Part shown: positions 22,060-31,189 of the stretch, in pieces
How positions within the stretch are numbered: position 1 is the stretch's first letter
Layout: each line of letters begins with the position of its first letter
Source of the DNA: a virus
Length of the DNA: 37,669 nucleotides
Reading direction: 5' to 3' (one strand)
Virus record (IMG/VR): IMGVR_UViG_3300042452_000376
Location: 1-37,669 of that record
Program-made: the position numbers and the translations under genes
Notes under the pieces: generated by a model
What the model was told of the DNA's origin: nothing
Database searches by the model: none
Seen by the model: only the letters and a program-made list of their open reading frames with translations

Positions 22060-22224
22060 TCAGCCCTCGGCTTTCGGCGCTTCAGGCGGCGGCTGAAGCT
22101 GCTGGGCAGCCTGCTGCTGGAGTTTGTTGATCAAGCCTGCAACCGCCTCAAACGGCTGCTTGGCCAGGGCGGCGATCAAAAGGTTGCCCTCTTCGACAGA
22201 CACTTCAAACTTCAAACCAGACAT
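22060..22224 (-). CDS. Small hypothetical protein with Gln/Pro-rich tail (54 aa)
   Basis: A 54-residue frame from ATG 22224 with a perfect AGGAGG site upstream, ending with TGA at 22060-22062. The first part is compact (SGLKFEVSVEEGNLLIAALA, then KQPFEAVAGLINKLQQQ), and the last 20 residues are Gln/Pro/Ala-rich (QQLQPPPEAPKAEG). This layout, a short helical domain and a flexible tail, is common for small phage tail-region proteins. The family and function are not recognised. The strong ribosome site and GC-rich codons support it. Confidence 0.6.
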   Translation of the reverse strand: MSGLKFEVSVEEGNLLIAALAKQPFEAVAGLINKLQQQAAQQLQPPPEAPKAEG

Positions 22225-22242
22225 GATTTACCTCCTGTGGGA

Positions 22243-22617
22243 TCAAACTTGGCCATTAGCCCGGCTAATAGCCGCAGCCATAATATTATCACGCTCAGCC
22301 TCTGGAAGCTGCGCCAACAAAGCCTCGTACACACGGAACGATTTGGCGCGCTCGGCCTTCTCAGTCTTGATCAGGTACCGCAGACGATCCCGATACTGGT
22401 ACTGCGAGACGATGTCATCGAACTCGTCCGGCACCAGGTCGAGTGTGGCTTCTTTGTACTGCGCCAGATGCTCCGGCCAGTCGCCGTCAGGCAACGATGC
22501 CAACATCGCCGTGTAGTTGGAGATGTTGATGTCGTAGGCCATGATTTCATGCTCCCGCATGACGGCGTTGTCAGCGAGAACGCTGTATCTGTCCGAGTTA
22601 GAAACCGAATAAAACAT
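22243..22617 (-). CDS. Hypothetical virion-region protein (124 aa)
   Basis: ATG 22617 has GGAGGA upstream. The protein has an N-terminal beta-type segment (MFYSVSNSDRYSVLADNAVM) and then is helical and acidic, with an aromatic, charged middle (EFDDIVSQYQYRDRLRYLIK) and a C-terminal helix (PEAERDNIMAAAISRANG). It has no membrane segment and no motif. It lies among fibre and tail genes and is transcribed with them, so it may be a minor virion protein or an assembly factor. Confidence 0.6.
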   Translation of the reverse strand: MFYSVSNSDRYSVLADNAVMREHEIMAYDINISNYTAMLASLPDGDWPEHLAQYKEATLDLVPDEFDDIVSQYQYRDRLRYLIKTEKAERAKSFRVYEALLAQLPEAERDNIMAAAISRANGQV

Positions 22618-22642
22618 ACGTATCCTCCGAATAAACTAATGA

Positions 22643-23914
22643 CTAGAAAGAAGTCGCCATTTGGATTGAGGAGCAGTTGCTACCTGGCGACGTAGACGGA
22701 TTTGCGTACTTTGTTCCGTACCCGTTGTTCCACGGGTACACGGTCACGTACGGGGAGCCTTCGTGTGCGACGCCCAAATCTAGATTTAGGTTGAAGCTGA
22801 CTTCCTCTCCCGACCCGTCGGCACTTGGAATTGGCACTGCGGGGTCGGAGTACTTGCTACCCCACCCATTGGAGTACCACGGGAACGTGGCTATTCCAGT
22901 CCCAGCCAGACCGCCAGACGTTCTGCCCCACACATAACTCACAACAGGGGATACGCTGCCAGTTGCAACCCAACTCATCTGTGTTCCACTGGGGTTCCCA
23001 AGAATGTCGGTTGCAGCCATTGCAGAGTATTTTGTTCCGAAACCGGTAGTGAACCCGAAATCATATGCCGCGCTTCGACGCTCGGTAGTGCTCGCGGACT
23101 GCGTTCCGGTAATCACCGTGAATACATCCGAGGTGCATGTGAAGACACCGGATAGAGGCATAGTCGATGGGTTAGACATCTTGGCCCCCCAACCGCTAGA
23201 ACTATTGAAGTTCCAGGCGGATAACCTATCAGCATCTGTTGAAGCAGAGCCAAATATGATTACTTCCGACGGGGCATTTCCAGCCCCAAGAGGCCCACCA
23301 AAAAAGTGCATGAAGTAGCAATCCGGTGGACTGGTAGCTGGATCCGAAAACTTGGTCCCAAAACCGTTTGCGTCGGTCCACGCCCAAGCAACTGTTGTCG
23401 GGGTTCCCGCAATACTGCCGACGACAACTGCGTTTCCATCTGGTGAAAAGTTAAAGGTTGCGCCGCCGTTTGTACTTAGTGCTGCCGCAGTAGGATACGT
23501 AGCTGTGGCGGCGTAACGCGTACCAAATCCAGACGCATCGCTCCAAGGGTAGAAAGATAGGTATCGGTTGGTAGAGGTGTTTTGGTTGAACCCGACCGCC
23601 GTCTTTTTGACATTCGCAGCTACGTGATAGGTCGTCGCGTTTGGCGGTGATGCAGGATCTGAATACTTCGTCCCAAACCCCTGCGACCATCGATAGGCAT
23701 GCGCACGCGGTGAGCTAATAGCTGCGAGGAATACAGTGGACGCTCCATAGGTCTTCCCGTACAGATCGGAGAACGATATCGACTGATTCGATATACGTCT
23801 GTTTCCAGCCGTTCGCACAGCAGATTCGCCGAGACTAGTGGTGGCAGAGCCTGACCGTCTAATCTCGGCGTTGATGTCTGCGAACGAAATCGGGCCAGAG
23901 GCTGGAAGCGCCAC
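22643..23914 (-). CDS. Repeat protein, probable seven-bladed beta-propeller adhesin
   Basis: GTG 23914 is the start, with GAGG upstream (423 residues). The N terminus (MALPASGPISFADINAEIRR, then SISFSDLYGK) is a recurring phage virion segment. The rest holds seven repeats of about 50 residues, each with a motif like GFGTKYSDP: GFGTKYSDP, GFGTRYAAT, GFGTKFSDP, GWGAKMSNP, GFGTKYSAM, GWGSKYSDP and GYGTKYANP. Each repeat alternates sheet-like stretches with Trp/Tyr before the motif, as expected for propeller blades, so a seven-bladed propeller is likely. Such proteins on phage tails are candidates for receptor binding. The repeat count is direct; the fold and role are inferred. Confidence 0.7.
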   Translation of the reverse strand: MALPASGPISFADINAEIRRSGSATTSLGESAVRTAGNRRISNQSISFSDLYGKTYGASTVFLAAISSPRAHAYRWSQGFGTKYSDPASPPNATTYHVAANVKKTAVGFNQNTSTNRYLSFYPWSDASGFGTRYAATATYPTAAALSTNGGATFNFSPDGNAVVVGSIAGTPTTVAWAWTDANGFGTKFSDPATSPPDCYFMHFFGGPLGAGNAPSEVIIFGSASTDADRLSAWNFNSSSGWGAKMSNPSTMPLSGVFTCTSDVFTVITGTQSASTTERRSAAYDFGFTTGFGTKYSAMAATDILGNPSGTQMSWVATGSVSPVVSYVWGRTSGGLAGTGIATFPWYSNGWGSKYSDPAVPIPSADGSGEEVSFNLNLDLGVAHEGSPYVTVYPWNNGYGTKYANPSTSPGSNCSSIQMATSF

Positions 23915-23925
23915 TGCGATTTACC

Positions 23926-24285
23926 TCAAACAGTCGGCGGGGGCGTAGGAGCAGCCGGTTCGGGAACAGGGGCCCAAGGCAGGGGCTTGCTCTCCAAAGC
24001 GAGCTTCGCCTTCTCTTTCTCGACCACGTAGGCGATGTGCGCCTTCGTCGAGTCGAGAGACGGGTACGCCTCGACCCACGACACGATCTGTGCCTCGGTC
24101 AGGTCAGCAAACGAGACGAAGCTCGTCGGGTCCGCGTCAGCGAGCTGGATCGTAACCGGGAGGTCAAACTTTGCAGCGCCGTCCGTGCCGGTCACCGTGA
24201 TCTCGATTTCCTTGATGACATCGGTCAACCCATTCTCAGCCACCACACGGGCGCCGTTGACCTTGTATGTATACTCAATAGCCAT
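23926..24285 (-). CDS. Hypothetical tail-region protein (119 aa) with Pro-rich end
   Basis: ATG 24285 has an AGGAG site. The first 70 residues are a beta-sandwich-like segment (EYTYKVNGARVVAENGLTDV, then EIEITVTGTDGAAKFDLPV), followed by a helix (LTEAQIVSWVEAYPS) and an acidic, Lys/Glu-rich helix, and a C-terminal Pro/Ala tail (PVPEPAAPTPPPTV). I recognise it as a common type of phage structural-region protein without a known role. It sits between the large fibre gene and the propeller gene, with 11-base gaps, in one operon. Confidence 0.6.
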   Translation of the reverse strand: MAIEYTYKVNGARVVAENGLTDVIKEIEITVTGTDGAAKFDLPVTIQLADADPTSFVSFADLTEAQIVSWVEAYPSLDSTKAHIAYVVEKEKAKLALESKPLPWAPVPEPAAPTPPPTV

Positions 24286-24296
24286 GACAGTCTCCT

Positions 24297-27200
24297 CTAG
24301 TGAAGTCTTGATTTAATCTCAGCCAGCTCTTTCTTGAGCATGACCAGTTCCTTTGCAAGCTCGACGGCAGACGCCATGGCGGCATTACCGTACGAAACGG
24401 ACAGGGTTCCAATTTCGTCCTTGGCAACCTGAATAGCCTCTGGAAGCAGCGGCTGAAGTGACTGAGCGGAAACGCCGACCTGTTCCACACCATCGTCTAT
24501 TCTTTCGTATCGACCGACCTTTACTTGTGCCAGTCGCTCGACAAAGTTCTCTGGCATATCACGCCAGTTGCGCTTCAACCGCTCATCAGAGTAGGCAGTG
24601 ATGTTTCCAGATGCGACTATAGAGTTAGATATAGCGCATCGGAAGCCGCCGTTGTTTATGATCAAAAGACCGTGGTCGGTTAAGTTTCCGGCGGCGCCAC
24701 CAGCATTTGGGTGAGACCACGCCATTCCGTAAAGAGATCCGGTAGTCGTTCCGTCTTGGGCAAGCTTATAAGCATCACCCATCGCAAACACGCCTTGGTA
24801 GCGGTACGAAGAGTAGACGCCAACGATGCCACAGCCGTAGTTATCGTCGATGTAAAAGTTTCCGTTCGCGCGCGTGGCGCGTGCTGCCGTGATGTTCCAG
24901 CTGCCGCTCGCCCCGGAACCGGTTAGCGATGGGCTGTACGAGGTGTAGTTGCTGCTATCTAGGACGGTAGCTTGAGTGCCGCCGCCGTAGCTGTTCTTGA
25001 AGCAGTACATGGTTCCGCCAGACCACTGCCAGTGCCATCCATAGCTGGTGTTGTGAACTCCGCTTGTATTGGAATTCGGTTGAATCATCAAGCAGACTTG
25101 CCCGTTGCTAGCGTCGAACTCAATACCATTCCATCCGTTACGCGACCCTGCTATACGCCACGGGCCATAGGAGGCATTGTTAGGATAGAAATGCGCGCCA
25201 TTGAGCGGAGAGTAGAGTCCGCTGTGATTTGGCATTTCTATCCATTCGTTGGAATAGCAGCGAGCAGATGAAGTCCATGGACCATTCATACGGCTGCAAT
25301 CTTGGATTGAATTGCCGTTCATATTGATAGTGCCGTACAGCCAGTTCGTTCCCACGCTGTAGATACCAGCGGGGTGATAGCTCGCTTGACCAGTACCGGC
25401 TACGTTCGAGTGACCGCGATATCCGTACGCATAGCAGTCATTAACGATATTGACGCTTCCTCCGGTAGCGTACCCACCAATGGTCATCAATAGGGATTCG
25501 CCCTGATCTCCGTTGCCGTCGTTGTTGGCATCGGTAGTTGGAGAGTTGTTATAGAAGCGAATTCCGCTATACGCCGCGCCAATACGTATGCCGGTGTGAT
25601 AGCCAATGATTAGGTCAGAATAGTGAGGATGACTCCATCCACCATTCGCAATGTCCTTGCCAATGCTATAGTGGTTCGATCCGAATGTGGCCCCGCCACC
25701 GCCGCTCAATATTTGAATAGCGCCGTTCAGGTTTGTGACCGTATTGGCGCTGCCGGTGATGCTAATGCCCCAGGTGCCGGATGCACCACTACCTGTCAGT
25801 GACGGACTGTACGAGGTGTAGTTACCGCTATCAAGAACAGTACGCCACGACTGCCACGATCCGCTGTTCTTGCCGCGAATCGCGATCTGCCCAGTTCGGA
25901 AGTCGCCGTAAATCTGGTGAATCCACGCCGAGCTGTACGCAGAGGAGTACAGACCGCCATCCGACTGACCGAACAGGCTGACGCTTGTGTTGTAGCCAAT
26001 CTGGTTCTGCGTGACGCTGTCCGGGTTGATTCCGTTAGAGCTGCTGGTGAGCGTCAAGCCAGAGACGCTACCGGCAGTTGTCGCGCTGGAGGCGCTGCCC
26101 GCGCTGCCAGTGATGTTAATGCCCCACGTTCCATCTGCCACGCCTCGAATCTGATTTTTTACGTGAGCGAGGCTTGATTTTCTGGACCAGCCATCACCGT
26201 TGTCAGTGATGAAGTTCGCAATAGTGGGGTTTTCAACGCCAGTATTGAAGTTGACGTGGTTGGCGTAGATGTATCCATTGCCATCGCGCTGGACGATGTG
26301 ACTACCATTGACGCCCGTAGACGCGGTGATCGTCGCAGAGTTTGCTTGGCCGCTGATGCTGGCGGCATTTCCAGTGATGTTGATCGACCACGTACCGCTC
26401 GCGTTTCCGCCTGTCAGCGTTGGCGAATAGCTGTTGTAGTTACCGGCGTGGAGCGTAATGTTACCGCCAATATACAACCCGCTCGGGACAGACAGCCAGC
26501 CATTGTCGTTGACGTTGCTTGCGCGAGAGTGCTCCGCAAAGCTGCTGACGCTATTAGCCAGCGTCGGCGTTACTTGGGAGAACGCCCCCCAGCCGGAGAT
26601 CCCGAGAGTCTCCTGTCGAACACGCAAAACCCAATTGCCCCAGTCCGCGTTTTCGCAGTAGACCTGTACTTTGACACCGCCGTAAGTCTGGTCAGATGTG
26701 TTGTACAGCAGCCGGACGTGGCGAATAGTTGATGAGCCGTGACGACCAGCGCTTACGACATAAGCGCCGCCGTTTCCGTACGACCACACAACATTGACGC
26801 GAACGTAATTGTGACGGCTGCTATCTTGATCGAAGATATGGAACGTCGCTTGTGCACGACCGCTTCCATATTCCGCAATCGTGTACCAGCCGTTACTGCT
26901 GATTGTCGCGTTGTACTCGCTGTTGACGTACGGAAGATTGCCTGCTGGGTTGGTGTAGTTGGTGTAGTTCCCGGCGTGGAGAACTTGATTTCCCGCCTGC
27001 TGGATTGCCCCTTCGACATTGAGTCCGTTTGTCGGGTTGCCAGTTCCGGGGTATCCAGCGCCGATCGTCATGCCGCCGTGGACGTGCATCTTTTTGCCGC
27101 TGACAGCAGAGCCGCCACCGCCGAATGCCCACGTCCCAGTGGCTCCGTAGAACCAACTGAAATCATTGCCGCCCGAGTCAGTCCATTGAATGCCGGCCCA

Positions 27201-30200
27201 TGTGGTGCCGTTTCCGTTTAGATTCAGTTGCGCGTCACTTGAGCTCGTAAGCGTGAGCACTCCGCTAACCGTGCCGCCGCTTAACGGGAGTGCGTAGCTG
27301 CTGTAGTTGCTTGCGTTTAGAACAAGATTTCCTGTGAAGTAACCATTGGTATAGATACTGCCGCCCACGTACAGGTTATTGCCACTAGTGCTAGCGCCAA
27401 TCTGCACATGGTTGCCGGGGTTATCGTATTGCAGCCATAGGTGATCTGTACCGGCAGACGCCGAAGACTTGCCCCAAATATGACGAACCTGTAGCCGAGC
27501 GTCCCCTGTTCCGCCCACGTTAAGTGCAGGCGTTGCGTTATTCCACGCTAGTGTCGGCGTGATGGTTACTTGCCCGGATGCAGTAATAGATGTTCCGGTA
27601 AAGTTAAGCGCCGCGCCTGAATAAATCGCAAGACCGCCGTTGCCGTTGTCTTGTATGTACTGCCCATTTGCGAAGCCGACCTTGTACGGCTGCTGTAGGT
27701 TGAGATGACCTGTCAAAGTCCCGCCGCTTAACGGGAGCTTGGTGCTGTCGGTCGCGGATGTGGCGGTTGCGGCGTTTCCGCTGATGCTAATTCCCCACGT
27801 TCCGCTAGCGCCGCCTCCTGTTAGCGTTGGCGCGTAGCTGTTGTAGTTGCCAGAGTGCAGCAAGTCGTACCATGGATTGATACCGTTCGCTGATCGCCAG
27901 CGGAATCGCAGGGTCGAGCGATTTTCATGGTTGCCGCCGATTTGTACGCCGTATCCCGTACTACCATTCCAGTAGTGCATGGAAACGAAGCCGGTGTTGT
28001 GGCTGAACCCGCTGATCGCATTCGTTCCGCCCGACGCCCATGTGTCGTAGAAGCCCGACCGCTGCTGGAATGCTTGATCAACCGTGATTCCGCTGCGACC
28101 AAAAGCCCCTGTGTCGTAGTAAGAGTCCGCGTTGTAGCGATCTCCGTAGACGATGTTGTACAGATTGCTGGTGTAGTTTCCGGCGTGGAAGACAGCATTG
28201 CTTTCCCAAGTAAGCCCTGAAGCCCCTCCATCAAGATCGACTGCTAATCGCGTTGTTCCACTGCCAATGAATCGAACCTGATTAGAATCGCCGTCCCAGC
28301 GAATTCCCCACGCATTTGCGGCTGTTCCGTGCGACGGGTAGTAGTCTCTGGAAATTCCCCAGATGTCAAAGTTTCCGTCGCCTGTGTCCAGCCCAAGAAT
28401 GCCGCCCGGAAGCTGCGGTCTATCAAATACCCCGCTCGGGAAAACAACGCGACCAACGAAGGTTCCGCCAGCTCTGGCAACGGTGTAGTTTGAGTAATTA
28501 CCGCTGTGCAAAAGCTGACGTGATGCCGTCCCGTCATAGAACTCGCCGCCGCCATATAAATATGTTGACGATGTTCCCTTAATGTAAGTGCCAAGATTTG
28601 TAGTGGCGTTATATCCAAACGAATCCGACTGACCGGAGAAGTTGATTGCTGTCCCGCTACTGACCGTGGTGATAATTCCGGTCATCGTCCCGCCGCTCAA
28701 CGGTAAATAGCTCGAGAGCGCGGAGCTTGTGATGTAGCCGCTCGGGTTCGTCGCGTTGTACGGCGTGTAGCCGAGGCCGGTGGTAATCTGCGATGAAGTG
28801 AGCGTACCGGTGTACGTCGGCAGATCGCCTGAAGCAAGTGAAGCCCCAGAAGTTACGCGACCCTTCGCGTCGACGGTTACCTTGGTGTACGTGCCCGCGC
28901 TCACGCCACTGTTAGCGAGCGTGGCTGAGAACGAAAGATTTGCAGAACCATCGAACGCACCGCTAGTGCCGGTCACATCGCCAGTGAGCGAGATGGTGCG
29001 GCCAGTTTGCAACGCCGTTGCGGTTGCCGCATTGCCAGTGATTGACGCAGAGCTAGTGATGTAACCGCTAGGATTCGTTGAGTTATACGGGGTGTATCCA
29101 AGAGCGGTGGTTATATCCGAGTTAGCAAGAGACGCGCCAGCAATTACACGGCCTTTGGCGTCTACTGTAACTTTGGTGTACTGACCAGCAACAACTCCGC
29201 TATTAGCAAGAGTCAAAGAAACGCTAGAACCTGTATTACCGCTACCGGTTACATCGCCAGTAAAGCTTAAAGAGCCAGACGGTATCGGCTCCCATACGGG
29301 GTTAGTACCATCCGTAGATAAATATTTGCCGCTGTTGCTAGTCTGCGAAGGCAGGAAGCTGTTCTTAACAGCAGCACTCGGGCTGCGAACCTCAGAGACG
29401 TGCAAGTACTGCGCGTGATCGTCGTCGCCCAAGCCGGAAAGGTTGCCGTGATCCTGAACGAGGGCGGCAGCAACGCCAGCAGACTGCAAACTGCGAAGGT
29501 CGTATACAGCGACCGTGCTGGCCTTAACGCTGTTCGTGAAGCCAGTCTTGTGTGTGTAGATGACCTTATAAAGGGGGCGGAACTCGACCGATGGGAACCC
29601 GCTAAGGCTCAAGCCCTCAAAGGTCATCGCCTCTGCTTGAGAAAGCTGGTTCGTCGGGGCTTGGCTGATGATCGAAAGAACCGGGTAGTTCAGGTTATTC
29701 GTGGCAAGAATCCACGAAACAAAGTACTCGTTGTTATTAACGCTTGCCGTAGACCAAGTGCCACCGCTGTACAGATTGTACTGTGGGATGCCGCCAACAA
29801 CCTTGAACGGGAAATTAGTCGGCGTGTCAATTACCCAAGCGCTACCACTAAGGTACAAAACAGGGATGCGAGCAGGGCCAGACAAATCCTGCTGCCACGT
29901 ATTCGCAACAGGCGAATTAGTCGAGACGATATCGACCTGCATATCCTCGTCGAAAAAGGTGCCGCCACCAATGTCGATCTGCGCATCCGCATCAGTCGCT
30001 CCCAGGCCAGTGGTCGTATAACCGCTGGCGGCAAAGCCGTTAGCGATCGCCGCCCCGCGAGTCCGGTGAAGATATTCGTGAGTCTGCCAATCCAGCGTGA
30101 TGCCATGACGCTCGTCACCAAAATAAATTGCCGTTCCTGTAGTCGCGTTCCAGTAAACGTAAGCAGTAGGCGCGTGTTCTTCCCAGGTAAAATAAGACAT

Positions 30201-30728
30201 CTGCGTCGACAGCACGCCGAACGCATTGAAGTAGATGAAATGCAGTCCAGTCGTGTTCGGTATTACTACCGTCTGCGCAGTCGAGTATTCGTACTTAACG
30301 CCTTTACACCAGACTTCAAACGAAGTGGCGGTCGGTGCAATAGTGAACGTACGAGTAGCGTTGTTAAACGAAATAGACGACTGAGCCTTGTCGGTGTGCC
30401 CGATGGGCTCACCAGACGGATCAACAACCGCTATGTCGTTCAACAGCGCTGCTGTAAGTCGCAGCTCTACCTTAGTGCCGGCAGCAAAAGACGAAGCCGT
30501 AGTGCCATCCTGGCCACGTACAACGGTAAGAGTATTCCCTGATACCGCAGTTACTTTAAGGATTTCTAGCGTTGGGGAAGCCGTGTCAGTATCGATGGTA
30601 ATGTACGTATAGTCGCCCGTCGCTAAGACCGGGAGCTTAGACGCATCAACCACCGCAATAGTCGTGTCACTTGCACTAATAGAAGCTGCAAGTGTTGTAG
30701 TTGCGTTGTTACTAAACTTTACTGACAT
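24297..30728 (-). CDS. Giant tail fibre with C-terminal S74 autoproteolytic chaperone
   Basis: A 2143-residue protein starting at ATG 30728 (GAGGGG site). The N terminus (about 1-110, FSNNATTTLAASISASDTTI type) is a common virion-attachment domain. The long shaft has at least eight units with (H/D)(A/S)(G/S)NY..Y motifs followed by TLTGG..SGTW..(S/T)I(S/T)G repeats, typical of trimeric phage fibres. The C-terminal 97 residues are a peptidase S74 domain: the motif SDERLKRN begins at Ser2047, which with the Lys forms the catalytic pair; cleavage would release the domain after trimer folding. A coiled coil ends the protein (AKELVMLKKELAEIKSRL). It is a likely receptor-binding fibre or spike; no clear enzymatic domain is seen in the shaft. 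Confidence 0.85.
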   Translation of the reverse strand: MSVKFSNNATTTLAASISASDTTIAVVDASKLPVLATGDYTYITIDTDTASPTLEILKVTAVSGNTLTVVRGQDGTTASSFAAGTKVELRLTAALLNDIAVVDPSGEPIGHTDKAQSSISFNNATRTFTIAPTATSFEVWCKGVKYEYSTAQTVVIPNTTGLHFIYFNAFGVLSTQMSYFTWEEHAPTAYVYWNATTGTAIYFGDERHGITLDWQTHEYLHRTRGAAIANGFAASGYTTTGLGATDADAQIDIGGGTFFDEDMQVDIVSTNSPVANTWQQDLSGPARIPVLYLSGSAWVIDTPTNFPFKVVGGIPQYNLYSGGTWSTASVNNNEYFVSWILATNNLNYPVLSIISQAPTNQLSQAEAMTFEGLSLSGFPSVEFRPLYKVIYTHKTGFTNSVKASTVAVYDLRSLQSAGVAAALVQDHGNLSGLGDDDHAQYLHVSEVRSPSAAVKNSFLPSQTSNSGKYLSTDGTNPVWEPIPSGSLSFTGDVTGSGNTGSSVSLTLANSGVVAGQYTKVTVDAKGRVIAGASLANSDITTALGYTPYNSTNPSGYITSSASITGNAATATALQTGRTISLTGDVTGTSGAFDGSANLSFSATLANSGVSAGTYTKVTVDAKGRVTSGASLASGDLPTYTGTLTSSQITTGLGYTPYNATNPSGYITSSALSSYLPLSGGTMTGIITTVSSGTAINFSGQSDSFGYNATTNLGTYIKGTSSTYLYGGGEFYDGTASRQLLHSGNYSNYTVARAGGTFVGRVVFPSGVFDRPQLPGGILGLDTGDGNFDIWGISRDYYPSHGTAANAWGIRWDGDSNQVRFIGSGTTRLAVDLDGGASGLTWESNAVFHAGNYTSNLYNIVYGDRYNADSYYDTGAFGRSGITVDQAFQQRSGFYDTWASGGTNAISGFSHNTGFVSMHYWNGSTGYGVQIGGNHENRSTLRFRWRSANGINPWYDLLHSGNYNSYAPTLTGGGASGTWGISISGNAATATSATDSTKLPLSGGTLTGHLNLQQPYKVGFANGQYIQDNGNGGLAIYSGAALNFTGTSITASGQVTITPTLAWNNATPALNVGGTGDARLQVRHIWGKSSASAGTDHLWLQYDNPGNHVQIGASTSGNNLYVGGSIYTNGYFTGNLVLNASNYSSYALPLSGGTVSGVLTLTSSSDAQLNLNGNGTTWAGIQWTDSGGNDFSWFYGATGTWAFGGGGSAVSGKKMHVHGGMTIGAGYPGTGNPTNGLNVEGAIQQAGNQVLHAGNYTNYTNPAGNLPYVNSEYNATISSNGWYTIAEYGSGRAQATFHIFDQDSSRHNYVRVNVVWSYGNGGAYVVSAGRHGSSTIRHVRLLYNTSDQTYGGVKVQVYCENADWGNWVLRVRQETLGISGWGAFSQVTPTLANSVSSFAEHSRASNVNDNGWLSVPSGLYIGGNITLHAGNYNSYSPTLTGGNASGTWSINITGNAASISGQANSATITASTGVNGSHIVQRDGNGYIYANHVNFNTGVENPTIANFITDNGDGWSRKSSLAHVKNQIRGVADGTWGINITGSAGSASSATTAGSVSGLTLTSSSNGINPDSVTQNQIGYNTSVSLFGQSDGGLYSSAYSSAWIHQIYGDFRTGQIAIRGKNSGSWQSWRTVLDSGNYTSYSPSLTGSGASGTWGISITGSANTVTNLNGAIQILSGGGGATFGSNHYSIGKDIANGGWSHPHYSDLIIGYHTGIRIGAAYSGIRFYNNSPTTDANNDGNGDQGESLLMTIGGYATGGSVNIVNDCYAYGYRGHSNVAGTGQASYHPAGIYSVGTNWLYGTINMNGNSIQDCSRMNGPWTSSARCYSNEWIEMPNHSGLYSPLNGAHFYPNNASYGPWRIAGSRNGWNGIEFDASNGQVCLMIQPNSNTSGVHNTSYGWHWQWSGGTMYCFKNSYGGGTQATVLDSSNYTSYSPSLTGSGASGSWNITAARATRANGNFYIDDNYGCGIVGVYSSYRYQGVFAMGDAYKLAQDGTTTGSLYGMAWSHPNAGGAAGNLTDHGLLIINNGGFRCAISNSIVASGNITAYSDERLKRNWRDMPENFVERLAQVKVGRYERIDDGVEQVGVSAQSLQPLLPEAIQVAKDEIGTLSVSYGNAAMASAVELAKELVMLKKELAEIKSRLH

Positions 30729-30753
30729 GGTTATCCCCTCAAAGACAAACTAC

Positions 30754-31179
30754 TTAGGAAACAGTAACGCTCCAAGTAATCGTCATTGAGTCAGAAACAC
30801 CTTTGTTCACCACCGCGAAGGTAGTACGGCAGAACATGGTACCGGCAGAAACAGCGTTAAAAAGACCTGCTTCTGAGATAGCGCCAGACCCAGTACCAGG
30901 ACCAAAAGTTGCCACGTAGGTAACAACGTTATCGGTCACAGTCGTAGAGATCAGGGTAGTGCGAGCGGCTTCAGAGCCAAGCCCCGTGTCTCCAGCAGCA
31001 GCGGCCACTGCTCCGGTACCAATCGCCATGTGAGTCATGACAGTGGTAGTTGCATCTTTGATACGGCTAGCTACGAAGTTCTTACCCGCAGTAACCACCA
31101 AGTTAGGAACATCGTGAACAACCTCGCCGTTTAAAGCGACGCTGAGATGTCCTTTCATGCTCAGACCATCTTTCAACAT
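30754..31179 (-). CDS. Tail/fibre-region structural protein (141 aa)
   Basis: Start chosen at ATG 31179 (MLKDGLSMKGHLSVALNGEV) behind an AGGAGAAG site; an in-frame ATG at 31227 would add 16 residues inside the preceding gene and has no ribosome site. The pattern NLVVTAGKNFVASRI, followed by MTHMAIGTGAVAA and a C-terminal beta-rich TMTITWSVTVS, occurs in small phage tail proteins near fibres. It lies just upstream of the giant fibre gene in the operon and may form part of the fibre attachment site, which is inference. Confidence 0.65.
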   Translation of the reverse strand: MLKDGLSMKGHLSVALNGEVVHDVPNLVVTAGKNFVASRIKDATTTVMTHMAIGTGAVAAAAGDTGLGSEAARTTLISTTVTDNVVTYVATFGPGTGSGAISEAGLFNAVSAGTMFCRTTFAVVNKGVSDSMTITWSVTVS

Positions 31180-31189
31180 GTAGCTTCTC

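Noticed and set aside
29400-30542. Long + strand open frame (380 codons) inside the giant fibre gene
   Set aside because: It is fully antisense to the N-terminal part of the fibre, has no ribosome site, and its protein is Arg/Val-rich with no recognisable pattern; it is a by-product of the codon use of the other strand.
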